From Novosphingobium kunmingense (GTDB taxonomy: Bacteria > Pseudomonadota > Alphaproteobacteria > Sphingomonadales > Sphingomonadaceae), in assembly GCF_002813245.1 (NCBI RefSeq), contig NZ_PHUF01000002.1:620001-684000 (forward strand): DNA of 64,000 nucleotides, given 5' to 3'. Position 1 is the stretch's first letter; every line of letters begins with the position of its first letter. A program made the translations under genes and the position numbers. The notes beneath the pieces are model-generated. The model was not told where the DNA came from. It was given only the letters and a program-made list of their open reading frames with translations, and did not search any database. Below, in pieces: positions 8,407 through 20,576 of this stretch.

Positions 8407-9309
8407 ATGAGCGAAGCCAAGCAGCCCCTCAGTTTCCAGGACATGATCCTGCGTCTCCACAGCTTCTGGAGCGCGCAGGGCTGCCTGATCCTGCAGCCCT
8501 ATGACATGCGCGTGGGTGCGGGCACGTTCCACCCGGCAACCACCCTGCGCAGCCTTGGCCCGACGCCGTGGAACGCCGCCTATGTCCAGCCGAGCCGCCG
8601 CCCGACCGACGGCCGTTATGGCGAGAACCCGAACCGGCTGCAGCACTATTACCAGTACCAGGTGATCATGAAGCCCAGCCCGGAAAACCTGCAGGAGCTC
8701 TACCTGCAGTCGCTGGGCGAAATCGGGGTCGATCCGCTCGCCCACGACATCCGCTTCGTCGAAGATGACTGGGAAAGCCCGACGCTGGGCGCCTGGGGGC
8801 TGGGCTGGGAGGTCTGGTGCGACGGAATGGAGGTCACCCAGTTCACCTATTTCCAGCAGATGGGCGGGTTCGATTGCAAGCCGGTGGCGGGCGAGCTGAC
8901 CTACGGTCTCGAACGCCTCGCGATGTACATCCAGGGCGTCGACAACGTCTATGACCTTGCTTTCAACAGCGCCGGCGTCACTTATGGCGAGGTGTTCCTG
9001 AAAAACGAGCAGGAGTTCTCGAAATACAACTTCGAGGTCGCCAACACCGAGCAGCTGTTCGAAGGCTTCAGGAACGCCGAGCGCGAATGCCAGGCCTGCA
9101 TCGAAGCCGACGTGCCGCTGGCCGCCTATGACCAGGCGATCGAGGCCAGCCACCTGTTCAACCTGCTTCAGGCGCGCGGCGTCATCTCGGTCCAGGAACG
9201 CGCCAGTTACATGGGCCGCGTGCGCGATCTCGCCAAGGGCAGCTGCCAGGCGTGGATCGAGAAGAACAAGGACCAGTGGGCCAAGGACTATCCGGAGTGG
9301 AGCCTGTGA
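8407..9309 (+). CDS. glyQ: Glycine--tRNA ligase alpha subunit
   Basis: Class II aminoacyl-tRNA synthetase catalytic subunit of 300 residues, acting in the cytosol as an alpha2beta2 tetramer with GlyS. It shows the conserved start [17 protein letters not shown] and the family blocks GAGTFHPAT and [18 protein letters not shown]-like residues. Length is normal. Its stop overlaps the glyS start in a GTGA quartet, so the two subunits are translationally coupled. Confidence 0.98.
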   Translation: MSEAKQPLSFQDMILRLHSFWSAQGCLILQPYDMRVGAGTFHPATTLRSLGPTPWNAAYVQPSRRPTDGRYGENPNRLQHYYQYQVIMKPSPENLQELYLQSLGEIGVDPLAHDIRFVEDDWESPTLGAWGLGWEVWCDGMEVTQFTYFQQMGGFDCKPVAGELTYGLERLAMYIQGVDNVYDLAFNSAGVTYGEVFLKNEQEFSKYNFEVANTEQLFEGFRNAERECQACIEADVPLAAYDQAIEASHLFNLLQARGVISVQERASYMGRVRDLAKGSCQAWIEKNKDQWAKDYPEWSL

Positions 9310-11603
9310 GCGATTTCCTGCTTGAGCTTCGTTCCGAGGAAATCCCCGCGCGTATGCAGGCCGGCGCGCGCGCCGATCTGGAAAAGCTGTTTCGCAAGGA
9401 AATGGACGCCGCCGGCATCGCGTTGGGCGAGCTTAAGGTCTGGTCGACCCCGCGCCGCCTGGCGCTGATCGCGCGCGACCTGCCGCAGGCGACCGCCGCC
9501 GTCAGCGAAGAGATCAAGGGCCCGCGCGTTGGCGCACCGCCGCAAGCGCTCGAAGGGTTTCTGCGCAAGACCGGCCTTACCGAAGACCAGCTGATCGAAC
9601 GCGATGGCGTATTGTTCGCGATCAGCGAGAAGCCGGGCCGCGCCACGAACGAGGTCCTGGCCGAGGCGATCCCCGCCATCGTCCGCGCCTTTCCCTGGCC
9701 CAAGAGCCAGCGCTGGGGCGCCGCCTCCATCGCCAGCGAGAGCCTGCGCTGGGTGCGCCCGCTGTCGGGGATCGTCGCGATCCTCGGTGAAGACCTGGTC
9801 GAATGCGAAGTCGGCACGATCCGCTCGGGCTACGTCACCCGCGGCCACCGCTTCCACTGCCCGGGTGAAATCACGATCGGCGGAGCAGGCGACTACGCGG
9901 AGAAGCTTCGCGCCTGCCATGTCATCGTCGATCACGCCGAGCGCCAGAACCTGATCCGCGCCGGTGCCGCCAGGGTCGCGGCCGAGGCCGGCCTGACCCT
10001 GGTCGAGGACGAGGGCCTCGTCATCGAAAACGCCGGGCTTACCGAATGGCCGGTGCCGCTGCTCGGCCGCTTCGATGAAGCGTTCCTCGACGTGCCGCCC
10101 GAAGTGATCCAGCTTACCGCGCGGACCAACCAGAAGTATTTCGTGTGCAACGATGCGGCAGGCAGGCTCGCCAACGCCTTCGTCTGCACTGCCAACATCG
10201 TCGCCACCGATGGCGGCGCTGAAATCGTCGCCGGCAACCGCAAGGTCCTCGCCGCGCGGCTTTCCGACGCGCGCTTCTTCTGGGAACAGGACCGCAAGGT
10301 TGCTCTGGCCGAGCAGGCCAAAAAGCTTGAGCGGATCACCTTCCACGAAAAGCTCGGCACCGTGGCCGACAAGGTCGAGCGCGTGGCGAAGCTCGCCCGC
10401 TGGCTGGTCGAAGAAGGCGTGGTCAGGGGCGCCGACGCCGATCAGGCCGAACAGGCCGCGCGCCTGTGCAAGGCCGATCTCGTCACCGAAATGGTCGGCG
10501 AGTTTCCTGAGCTGCAAGGCCTGATGGGCGGCTACTACGCCCGCGCAGAAGGCCTGCCCGATGCTGTGGCCGACGCAATCCGCGATCACTACAAGCCGGT
10601 CGGGCAGGGCGATGACGTGCCGACCGCGCCGGTGACGGTGGCTGTGGCATTGGCCGACAAGCTTGACACTCTGGCTGGTTTCTATTTTGAACAAATGCCC
10701 CCTACTGGTTCCAAGGATCCGTTTGCACTGCGGCGCGCTGCATTAAGCGTCATTTCCTTGGTCCAAGAAAACAAACTTCGTTTGCCGCTGGCCGATGTCC
10801 TCACGGTATCTCTTTGGATATTGGCGTTTGAGGATCAGATTGATGTGACCTCAATCAACTCTCGCATTGGTAAGATTAATGCGTCTGATCTCGAGCAAGA
10901 AACACCGTGGGGTATCAAGGGATTGCGAGCTGAAGTGGCTGATCTGCAAACCGTAACTCAAATCAATGCAGATAAAGCCCAGCGTTTTGTACCGACGCGC
11001 GAAGAATTGCTGAGCTTTTTCGCCGACCGCCTCAAAGTCCAGCAGCGCGAAGCCGGTGTCCGTCACGACCTGATCGACGCGGTGTTCGCGCTCGGCGGGG
11101 AGGACGATCTCGTCCGCCTGCTCGCCCGCGTCCACGCGCTCCAGGCCTTCGTCGGCACCGCGGACGGAACCAATCTCCTCGCCGGATACAAGCGCGCCGC
11201 CAACATCCTCAAAAAGGAAGGCGTCGATACCGCGGAGGGCACGATCCCGCGCGACGGGGAGGAAGATCCCTTCGCGCTCGTCGACGATCCCGACGTCGCC
11301 TTTGCCGCGCGCGAACGCGCCAAGCTTGGCCCGGCGCTTTCTTACACGCCCGAAAAGGCGGAGAAGGCGCTGATCGATGCGCTCGATGCGGCGGGACCGA
11401 AGGCGTCGGCGGCAGTGACTGCGGAGGACTTTACCGGGGCCATGGCCGCTCTTGCCATGCTGCGCTCGGCCGTGGATGCCTTTTTCGACGAGGTGACGGT
11501 GAACGATGCCGATCCGGTCAAGCGGCAGTACCGCCTGTGGCTTCTGGCGCGGTTCCGCGACGCGGTGCACCAGGTCGCGGATTTCTCGCGCATCGAGGGG
11601 TGA
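9306..11603 (+). CDS. glyS: Glycine--tRNA ligase beta subunit
   Basis: Beta subunit of 765 residues that contributes tRNA binding (B3/B4-like, HD and anticodon-binding parts). The GTG at 9306 overlaps the glyQ stop by four bases and gives the expected [15 protein letters not shown] start. The frame is intact. Bases about 10681-11010 (residues about 459-568) are strikingly AT-richer (hand count 46% GC over 10741-10980) and use codons rare in the neighbours. The protein is roughly 75 residues longer than the 689-residue E. coli GlyS, which fits an extra segment here. The flanking sequences, including the [14 protein letters not shown] block just after the patch, look like ordinary alphaproteobacterial GlyS. 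Confidence 0.96.
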   Translation: MSDFLLELRSEEIPARMQAGARADLEKLFRKEMDAAGIALGELKVWSTPRRLALIARDLPQATAAVSEEIKGPRVGAPPQALEGFLRKTGLTEDQLIERDGVLFAISEKPGRATNEVLAEAIPAIVRAFPWPKSQRWGAASIASESLRWVRPLSGIVAILGEDLVECEVGTIRSGYVTRGHRFHCPGEITIGGAGDYAEKLRACHVIVDHAERQNLIRAGAARVAAEAGLTLVEDEGLVIENAGLTEWPVPLLGRFDEAFLDVPPEVIQLTARTNQKYFVCNDAAGRLANAFVCTANIVATDGGAEIVAGNRKVLAARLSDARFFWEQDRKVALAEQAKKLERITFHEKLGTVADKVERVAKLARWLVEEGVVRGADADQAEQAARLCKADLVTEMVGEFPELQGLMGGYYARAEGLPDAVADAIRDHYKPVGQGDDVPTAPVTVAVALADKLDTLAGFYFEQMPPTGSKDPFALRRAALSVISLVQENKLRLPLADVLTVSLWILAFEDQIDVTSINSRIGKINASDLEQETPWGIKGLRAEVADLQTVTQINADKAQRFVPTREELLSFFADRLKVQQREAGVRHDLIDAVFALGGEDDLVRLLARVHALQAFVGTADGTNLLAGYKRAANILKKEGVDTAEGTIPRDGEEDPFALVDDPDVAFAARERAKLGPALSYTPEKAEKALIDALDAAGPKASAAVTAEDFTGAMAALAMLRSAVDAFFDEVTVNDADPVKRQYRLWLLARFRDAVHQVADFSRIEG

Positions 11604-11771
11604 CGCAACGTTACCAAAGGTGACCGGGGGCGCGGCGACATATTTTTCCGCCTGCAACCCTGTCAGGATTGTGAACTTCCGCAGTGTCATCTTGCTGCAA
11701 TGCACAACCATGGCTAGGGGCCGAGGGGCACCGGCCATCGATTCGCCGGTTCATGGAACTGGCGGAAAACC

Positions 11772-14431
<2,660 letters not shown>

Positions 14432-14435
<4 letters not shown>

Positions 14436-15175
14436 AGCCGCCAGCCAGTCAGGGTCAGGATTTCGAAAGTCTCGATCGTGCCCTGACCGAAGGAATCGGC
14501 CGCCAGCGCGGCCTGGGATCGCGTAAGCGGCGGGCCGGGGCGGGCAAGGCAGTTGCCGAGCGCCTGGGCGCGTAGGTCCGCGACCAGGCTCGAGAGGCTG
14601 GAATAGCGCACCGAGAGCGCGCGGGTGTCCACCACCGGGTTGCCCCAGCCGGCCCGCTGGAGAAGCTGCGCGCCGGCGCGCACGTCGATCATCGGGTGCA
14701 GGCGCGGAGCCGGGCGATCGCCGTCTGCAACCAGCATGGCACTGCGCAGCGCGTCGAGGCTGCCGGCACCGACCAGGCAGGCCAGCGCCAGTCCGCCGGG
14801 TGCGAGGGCCCGGCGCAAATGGATCAGCGCTCCGACCGGGTCGTTTAGCGTGTCGAGGCTCGACAGGCTGGCGACCAGATCGAACCCCTGGACCGGGAGA
14901 GGCTGCTCTTCGTCCAGGCCCTGGGCGGCATCGGCTTGGGTTACGGCGCAGCCCAGCGCCCGGAGTTCAGCGGCGAGCGCGCCGAAGCGGTCGCCGATGA
15001 GGAACGCCGTGCCTGGCTCATGACGCAGAAAGGCGAGCCGCTCGACCACGTCCTCGACCATGTCGTCGAGCACGTAGCGCGCGGCATCGGATTGAACCGC
15101 ACGGCGATCCGCGCGACGGCGAGCGGCACGGCGCCGGGCGGGGGCAAAGATCTGGGGCGGGGCCTGTCCTTCCAT
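14432..15175 (-). CDS. SAM-dependent methyltransferase (BioC/NDUFAF5-like)
   Basis: Protein of 247 residues with a class I methyltransferase fold. The glycine motif I is degenerate (LIGDRFGAL), while the post-motif LRRALAPGGLALAC is clear. The N-terminal FAPARRRAARRRAD segment resembles alphaproteobacterial BioC/NDUFAF5-like proteins, which are commonly encoded next to comF, as here. The substrate is unknown; arginine or carboxyl methylation or hydroxylation are options from the relatives. The ATG at 15175 was chosen because longer in-frame extensions run antisense through comF. Transcribed divergently from comF. Confidence 0.85.
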
Positions 15176-15227
15176 CGCCGGGCCGATGCCTTGCGCGGGC
15201 GGCCCATGCAAGCGATACGAGCAGGCG

Positions 15228-15971
15228 ATGCAGGTCCACCCGCTACTTGCCCCGGTCGTCGACCTCGTCTTTCCGCCACGCTGCCCCTTGTGCGGCGAGG
15301 GCTTGGCGGCACAATCGGGCCTGTGCGGCTCCTGCTGGGGCGAGCTTGCCATCCCCGGCGCCCCCTGCTGCACAGCCTGCCAGCGCCCCTTCGGCGAGGG
15401 CGTTCCCGATGGCGCCTTATGCGCGGTATGTCTGGCCGACCCGCCCCGGCACGACGGCATAGCCGCCGGAACGCTCTACAATGAGGCTTCGCGCCGTCTG
15501 GTGCTGGCCTTCAAGCACGGGCACCGGATTGCACTGGCCCCGATGCTGGCCCGTCTTGTGGCGGCGCGCCTGCCCGAACAGGTTGGCAAAGGATGGCTGG
15601 CCGTTCCCGTGCCGCTGCACCGTTGGCGCCTGTGGAGTCGCGGTTTCAACCAGTCAGCCTTGCTGGCGCGCGAACTCGCGCGGTTGCGCGACCTCGGTAT
15701 GGTCGTTGACGGACTGGTGCGCACCAAGCGTACGCCGCCGCTGGGTGGACTCGGCCGGAAGGCGCGGTCGCGCATGCTGTCCGGGGCGATCGCGGTCGAC
15801 GCCCGCCGCGCCGGACTTTTGAAAGGCGCGCGGATCGTGCTGGTCGACGATGTGCTGACGAGCGGAGCGACGAGCGACGCATGCGTTCGGGCCTTGAAGC
15901 GGGCCGGGGCGGAAACGGTCGTTATCGCGTGTTTCGCACGGGTCCTCGACGAGGCGCTGGACGTGACCTGA
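15228..15971 (+). CDS. comF: ComF family phosphoribosyltransferase-like protein
   Basis: Protein of 247 residues with an N-terminal double zinc ribbon (CPLC, CGSC, CTAC and CAVC pairs within the first 85 residues) and a C-terminal PRTase domain with VLVDDVLTSGATSDAC as the PRPP-binding loop. Family members act in natural transformation or DNA uptake and perhaps in replication restart; the catalytic activity is unknown. I prefer the ATG at 15228, which gives the usual short lead into LVFPPRCPLCG, over one 42 bases upstream. A hairpin terminator follows 12 bases after the stop. Confidence 0.92.
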   Translation: MQVHPLLAPVVDLVFPPRCPLCGEGLAAQSGLCGSCWGELAIPGAPCCTACQRPFGEGVPDGALCAVCLADPPRHDGIAAGTLYNEASRRLVLAFKHGHRIALAPMLARLVAARLPEQVGKGWLAVPVPLHRWRLWSRGFNQSALLARELARLRDLGMVVDGLVRTKRTPPLGGLGRKARSRMLSGAIAVDARRAGLLKGARIVLVDDVLTSGATSDACVRALKRAGAETVVIACFARVLDEALDVT

Positions 15972-15983
15972 CGCGCAAACGAA

Positions 15984-16010
15984 AACGCCCGGGTACAAGC
16001 CCCGGGCGTT
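15984..16010 (+). terminator. Hairpin terminator after comF
   Basis: A perfect 10-bp stem (AACGCCCGGG at 15984-15993 with CCCGGGCGTT at 16001-16010) and a 7-base loop. The plus-strand tail is only TTCTC, while on the minus strand the stem is followed by TTTTC, so it could work in both directions. The 256 bases from here to hisI contain no gene that I can support. Confidence 0.7.
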
Positions 16011-16266
16011 CTCGTGACGAAACTCGTGAGCGCCTTGCGGTTCAGCGGCGCCCCCTTGCACCGCTTCGCTCAATCCCTCATGCGGTGGCCCTTTTCGGAC
16101 CTTTCCCTGAACCTGGGCCGCTGCGCTTCAGGAACGCTGCCGCTTTGGCGGGCGGATCATCACCGCAGAGCCTCAATCCCCGAAACAGGGCTCGATTGGA
16201 AGTACCATGTGGCGCGCCTGCAATTTTTGATCGACAGATGTGGCTCCTATGCAACAAAGGAGCGCG

Positions 16267-16638
16267 ATGGCCGATATCTCCACCGATCGCGAGCAGGGCA
16301 GCGTGTTCCTGCCCAAATTCGACGCTCAAGGGCTGCTTACCGCCGTTGCCGTCGATCATGAGAGCCGTGCCGTCCTGATGGTCGCCTTCATGGACGTCGA
16401 GGCGCTCGAGGCCACGCGCCGGACTGGCTTTGCCCATTTTCATTCCCGGTCACGAAACCGCTTGTGGATGAAGGGGGAAACGTCGGGTCATGTGTTGGCA
16501 GTTCGCGAGATCCTGGTGGACTGCGACCAGGACGCCCTTGTGCTGGTTTGCGATCCTGCCGGACCCGCCTGCCACACCGGGGCGCCAAGCTGCTTTTACC
16601 GGCGACTCGTCGGCGAGGATCTCGTCGCACGGAGTTGA
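16267..16638 (+). CDS. hisI: Phosphoribosyl-AMP cyclohydrolase
   Basis: Enzyme of 123 residues for the third step of histidine biosynthesis, opening the purine ring of phosphoribosyl-AMP. It has the metal-binding DCDQDALVL and the zinc-binding CHTGAPSCFYRR; it is the monofunctional form with no HisE pyrophosphohydrolase domain. The ATG at 16267 was chosen because a consensus AAAGGAG lies 4 bases upstream; two in-frame ATGs further up lack one. No other his gene is nearby. Its stop codon is embedded in the -35 region of the next gene. Confidence 0.95.
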   Translation: MADISTDREQGSVFLPKFDAQGLLTAVAVDHESRAVLMVAFMDVEALEATRRTGFAHFHSRSRNRLWMKGETSGHVLAVREILVDCDQDALVLVCDPAGPACHTGAPSCFYRRLVGEDLVARS

Positions 16639-16663
16639 CGCTTACGTAAAGGTAAGCTAATGG
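16635..16663 (+). promoter_or_regulatory. Promoter and MerR-type operator of the acyl-CoA dehydrogenase operon
   Basis: TTGACG (16635-16640) and a weak -10 TAATGG (16658-16663) are separated by 17 bases. The spacer holds the inverted repeat GCTTAC-GTAAAG-GTAAGC (16640-16657), positioned between -35 and -10 as expected for a MerR-family operator. From memory it resembles the TTACGTAA-type sites of LiuR-like regulators of acyl-CoA catabolism. The predicted start site falls at or next to the ATG at 16671, suggesting a leaderless mRNA. Confidence 0.6.
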
Positions 16664-16670
16664 CGCGGGC

Positions 16671-17117
16671 ATGGATAGCCTAGGCAAACCGTCGAACCAG
16701 TACGAAGGGGCACACCTCGATCGCCCCGACGCTCTCCAGCGCGAGCAGTTCTCGATCTCGGACCTCACGGCCGAATTCGACGTTACGGCCCGCGCGTTGC
16801 GCTTCTACGAGGACGAGGGTCTGATCTCGCCCGCGCGGGTCGGCCTGACGCGGGTATATTCGAAGCGCGACCGCGCCCGCCTCGCCTGGATCATGCGCGC
16901 CAAGAACGTCGGCTTCAGCCTGACCGAGATCAAGGAGATGATCGATCTCTACGATCTGGGTGACGGCCGGGTCGAGCAGCGCCGCGTAACCATCACCCGC
17001 TGCCGCGAACGGATCGCCCGGATGCGCCAGCAGCGCGACGATATCGATGCGGCGATCGCCGAACTGACCGACTTCATTGCCGTGATCGAGAATCTCGACC
17101 TGTCCGGCAAATCCTGA
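16671..17117 (+). CDS. MerR family transcriptional regulator
   Basis: DNA-binding regulator of 148 residues. A winged helix-turn-helix of MerR type occupies about residues 27-97 (FSISDLTAEFDVTARALRFY is the recognition part), followed by a long dimerisation helix with many Arg and Gln residues. It has only one cysteine, so metal sensing is unlikely. The downstream acyl-CoA dehydrogenase, 31 bases away, suggests that it responds to an acyl-CoA or related metabolite, as LiuR-type MerR proteins do (inference). No ribosome site precedes the ATG. Confidence 0.92.
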   Translation: MDSLGKPSNQYEGAHLDRPDALQREQFSISDLTAEFDVTARALRFYEDEGLISPARVGLTRVYSKRDRARLAWIMRAKNVGFSLTEIKEMIDLYDLGDGRVEQRRVTITRCRERIARMRQQRDDIDAAIAELTDFIAVIENLDLSGKS

Positions 17118-17148
17118 CCTCGACATCGCTTTTACAGGACCGAACCCC

Positions 17149-18951
17149 ATGCCCGTCTACAAGGCTCCGACCCGCGACGCCCGCTTCGTCATCAACGAAG
17201 TGCTCAAGCTCGAAAGCTACTCGAATCTGCCCGGCTTCGAACAGGCTACCGCCGACATGATCGATGCGGTCATCGAAGAGGGCGGCCGCTTCACCGCCGA
17301 GGTTCTGGCGCCGCTCAACCTGTCGGGCGATCAGCAGGGTTGCACCCGCAATGCCGACGGCAGCGTCACCACGCCGAGCGGCTTCAAGGAAGCCCACGCG
17401 CAGTTCCGCGAAGCGGGATGGGGCACGCTGTCCGCTCCCGAACAGTTCGGCGGGCAGGGGCTGCCCCATGTGCTCGGTTTCGCCATGGAAGAGTTCGTCT
17501 CGAGCGCCAATCAGGCCTGGGGCATGTATCCCGGCCTGACAAACGGGGCGGTGTCCGCCATCCTCGCCAAGGGATCGGCCGAACAGCAGGCCAAATATCT
17601 GCCGAAGATGATCTCCAACGAATGGCTTGGCACGATGAACCTGACCGAACCGCATTGCGGGACGGACCTCGGCCTTATCCGCACCCGGGCCGTTCCCAAC
17701 GCCGACGGGTCCTATGCCATCACCGGCACCAAGATCTTCATTTCGGCCGGCGAGAACGACTTTACCGCCAATATCATCCACCTGGTCCTGGCCAAGACGC
17801 CCGACGCGCCGGACAGCACGAAAGGCATCTCGCTCTTCATCGTGCCAAAGGTCCTCGTCAACGACGACGGCTCGCTCGGTGCGCGCAACGCGGTGTCGTG
17901 CGGCAGCCTGGAACACAAGATGGGCATCCACGGTAACGCGACCTGCGTCATGAACTATGACGGCGCAACCGGCTGGATGGTCGGCGAGGAGAACAAGGGC
18001 CTCGCCGCCATGTTCATCATGATGAACGCTGCGCGCCTCGGCGTGGGCGTGCAGGGCCTGTCGCAGGCCGAAGCCGCCTACCAGAACGCGGTGCAGTATG
18101 CGCAAGACCGCCGCCAGGGTCGCGCCCTGACCGGCCCAGCCGAACCCGACCAGAAAGCCGATACGCTGTTCGTCCACCCTGACGTGCGCCGCATGCTGAT
18201 GGACGCCAAGGCCTTTACCGAAGGGATGCGCGCGCTGTGCCTGTGGGGCGCCCTGCAGGTTGACCTGACGCACAAGGCGGCCACCGAGGAGGAGCGCCAG
18301 ATGGCTGACGACCTCATCAGCCTGCTGACACCGGTCATCAAGGGCTATGGCACCGACAAGGGCTTCGATACCGCCGTCAACATGCAGCAGGTGTTCGGCG
18401 GCCACGGCTACATCGAGGAATGGGGCATGAGCCAGTTCGTCCGCGATGCCCGCATCACCCAGATCTACGAAGGCGCCAACGGCGTGCAGGCAATGGACCT
18501 CGTCGGCCGCAAGCTCGCTCAGAACGGCGGCCGTGCGGTGCAGGCGTTCTTCGCGCTGGTCGATGCCGAAGCTGCTGCTGCCAAGGCCAAGCCCGAGCTG
18601 GCCGGTCTCGCCGAAAGGGTCGAGAAAGCGAACGGCGAACTGAAGGCCGCGACGATGTGGTTCATGCAGAACGGCATGACCAATCCCAACAACGTCGGCG
18701 CAGGCGCCCACCACTACATGCACATGATGGGCATCGTCGCGCTGGGGCTGATGTGGCTGCGGATGGGTGAGGTTGCGGCCGAGGCGCTGGCTGCGGGCAC
18801 CGGGGATGCGGCCTTCTACAAGGCGAAGCTGGTGACGGCGCGCTATTTCGGTGAACGCTTCACCCCCGACGCCGGGGCGCTGCGCCGCAAGATCGAGGGC
18901 GGAGCCGAAGCTATCATGGAACTGCCGGTGGAAGCCTTCGCCCGCGCCTAG
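17149..18951 (+). CDS. Acyl-CoA dehydrogenase (long, DmdC/FadE-like)
   Basis: FAD enzyme of 600 residues that introduces an alpha-beta double bond into an acyl-CoA. It contains the acyl-CoA dehydrogenase N, middle and C domains (FAD/substrate segment LTEPHCGTDLGLIRTRA at about 164-180), the probable catalytic Glu in QIYEGANGVQAMDL (about 440-453), and the extra C-terminal domain of the 590-600 residue subfamily that includes 3-methylmercaptopropionyl-CoA dehydrogenase. The real substrate is not predictable from sequence. It is in an operon with the upstream MerR gene and is probably controlled by it. Confidence 0.93.
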   Translation: MPVYKAPTRDARFVINEVLKLESYSNLPGFEQATADMIDAVIEEGGRFTAEVLAPLNLSGDQQGCTRNADGSVTTPSGFKEAHAQFREAGWGTLSAPEQFGGQGLPHVLGFAMEEFVSSANQAWGMYPGLTNGAVSAILAKGSAEQQAKYLPKMISNEWLGTMNLTEPHCGTDLGLIRTRAVPNADGSYAITGTKIFISAGENDFTANIIHLVLAKTPDAPDSTKGISLFIVPKVLVNDDGSLGARNAVSCGSLEHKMGIHGNATCVMNYDGATGWMVGEENKGLAAMFIMMNAARLGVGVQGLSQAEAAYQNAVQYAQDRRQGRALTGPAEPDQKADTLFVHPDVRRMLMDAKAFTEGMRALCLWGALQVDLTHKAATEEERQMADDLISLLTPVIKGYGTDKGFDTAVNMQQVFGGHGYIEEWGMSQFVRDARITQIYEGANGVQAMDLVGRKLAQNGGRAVQAFFALVDAEAAAAKAKPELAGLAERVEKANGELKAATMWFMQNGMTNPNNVGAGAHHYMHMMGIVALGLMWLRMGEVAAEALAAGTGDAAFYKAKLVTARYFGERFTPDAGALRRKIEGGAEAIMELPVEAFARA

Positions 18952-18957
18952 AAGGTC

Positions 18958-19662
18958 TCAGGCGCCGCTCAGCACCTCGTCGAACAGGCTGTGCATGGCC
19001 GCCCAGCTCTGCCGGTCGGCGCTGGCGTCGTAGGCGGGGTTGGGCGAACCATCGAGCATTCGCTGGTTGGTGAAGCCGTGGTCGACCCCGGCGTAGCTGT
19101 GGAAATGCCAGTCGGCTTTCACCGCGTCCATCTCTTCCCAGAACCGGGTTACGTCGATGCGCGGCACCAGCGCGTCGGCGTCGCCGTGGCAGACGAGAAT
19201 GCGCGGTTTAATCGGTTCCTTCGCGGGCAGCGCCGTGGCCAGCAAGCCATGGAAGCTGGCGACCGCGAGAAGATCGGCGCCGTCGCGGGCTAGTTCGAGA
19301 ACGGCGTGACCACCGAGGCAGAAGCCGATCGCCAGATGCGGCAACCCGGGATCGAGCGCGGCGTGCTGAGCAATCGCAGCCTGCAGTCTTAGCCGCATCA
19401 CACGCGGATCGGAGCGCAGCTTGTCCATGGCGGCTCGCGCTTCGTCGAAGTTCGACGGATCATCCGGCCCGTAGAAATCGGCGATGAACGCCGCATAGCC
19501 CGCTTCGGCCAGAGCACGAGCCTTCGCTTCGACCCCCGGCGTGGTGTTCATGAAGGTCGGGAAAACCGTGACGGCAGCCCGCGCGTTGCCGACCGGGCGC
19601 AAGTGCAGCCCGGCCAGCGCGGTGTCGCCATCGTCATAGGCGACCTGAGCGAAGCCGCTCAT
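18958..19662 (-). CDS. Dienelactone hydrolase family protein
   Basis: Alpha/beta hydrolase of 234 residues. The nucleophile elbow is GFCLGG (Cys instead of Ser, as in dienelactone hydrolases), with Asp in HGDADALVP and His in VDHGFT completing the triad. No signal peptide, so it is cytosolic. The substrate is unknown: no aromatic-degradation genes are nearby, so true dienelactone hydrolysis is unlikely to be its role here. Its ATG overlaps the cysK stop in an ATGA quartet, so it is translationally coupled as the third gene of an operon. Confidence 0.9.
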   Translation of the reverse strand: MSGFAQVAYDDGDTALAGLHLRPVGNARAAVTVFPTFMNTTPGVEAKARALAEAGYAAFIADFYGPDDPSNFDEARAAMDKLRSDPRVMRLRLQAAIAQHAALDPGLPHLAIGFCLGGHAVLELARDGADLLAVASFHGLLATALPAKEPIKPRILVCHGDADALVPRIDVTRFWEEMDAVKADWHFHSYAGVDHGFTNQRMLDGSPNPAYDASADRQSWAAMHSLFDEVLSGA

Positions 19663-20576
19663 TCGGGCAGGAAGTCCGGCACCGAGAGATAGCGTTCGCC
19701 GGTATCGTAGTTGAAGCCCAGAACGCGGCTGCCAGCGGGCAGATCGGGCAGTTTCTGGGCGATGGCTGCCAGCGTCGCGCCCGAGCTGATGCCGACCAGC
19801 ATGCCTTCCTCGCGGGCGCAGCGGCGGGCCATCTCCTTGGCATCGCCGGCATCGACCTGGATAGCGCCGTCGATCGCCTGGGTGTGCAGGTTGCCGGGAA
19901 TGAACCCTGCGCCGATCCCCTGGATCGGGTGCGGGGCTGGCTGACCTCCCGAGATTACCGGCGACAGCGCCGGTTCCACTGCAAAGGCCTTCATCGATGG
20001 CCAGTGGCGTTTCAACTCTTCGGCACAGCCGGTCAGGTGGCCACCGGTGCCGACTCCGGTGATCAGCACATCGATCGGGCTGTCGGCGAAATCGGTTAGG
20101 ATTTCCTGCGCCGTGGTGCGGACATGGACCGCCACGTTGGCGGCGTTTTCGAACTGCTGCGGCATCCAGGCCCCCTGGGTCGTCTGGACCAACTCGTGCG
20201 CGCGTTCCAGCGCTCCCTTCATGCCCTTTTCGCGCGGGGTCAGGTCGAAGGTCGCGCCGTAAGCGAGCATCAGGCGGCGGCGCTCGATCGACATCGATTC
20301 GGGCATGACGAGAACCAGCTTGTAGCCCTTGACCGCAGCCGCCATCGCCAGGCCGATGCCGGTGTTGCCGCTGGTCGGTTCGATGATCGTGCCGCCAGGC
20401 TTGAGGCTGCCGTCAGCCTCGGCCGCCTCGATCATGGCGAGACCGATCCGGTCCTTGATCGATCCGCCGGGATTCGCCCGCTCGGACTTCACCCAGACCT
20501 CGTGGTCGGGGAACATCCGAGCCAAGCGGACGTGGGGGGTGTTGCCGATGGTGGCAAGGATGCTGTCAGCCTTCAT
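19659..20576 (-). CDS. cysK: Cysteine synthase A
   Basis: PLP enzyme of 305 residues making cysteine from O-acetylserine and sulfide. The PLP lysine is Lys41 in NPGGSIKDR; the phosphate loop is GTGGHLTG and the substrate loop [11 protein letters not shown]. The start at 20576 overlaps the stop of the upstream MFS gene (ATGA), and the frame continues open well upstream inside that gene, so this ATG is chosen from family length. The middle position between a transporter and a hydrolase is unusual for cysK. Confidence 0.96.
   Translation of the reverse strand: MKADSILATIGNTPHVRLARMFPDHEVWVKSERANPGGSIKDRIGLAMIEAAEADGSLKPGGTIIEPTSGNTGIGLAMAAAVKGYKLVLVMPESMSIERRRLMLAYGATFDLTPREKGMKGALERAHELVQTTQGAWMPQQFENAANVAVHVRTTAQEILTDFADSPIDVLITGVGTGGHLTGCAEELKRHWPSMKAFAVEPALSPVISGGQPAPHPIQGIGAGFIPGNLHTQAIDGAIQVDAGDAKEMARRCAREEGMLVGISSGATLAAIAQKLPDLPAGSRVLGFNYDTGERYLSVPDFLPE

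Noticed and set aside
10681-11010. Frameshift or inserted mobile sequence breaking glyS
   Set aside because: The reading frame stays open with sensible protein on both sides and no terminal repeats, so the low-GC patch is part of a working gene.
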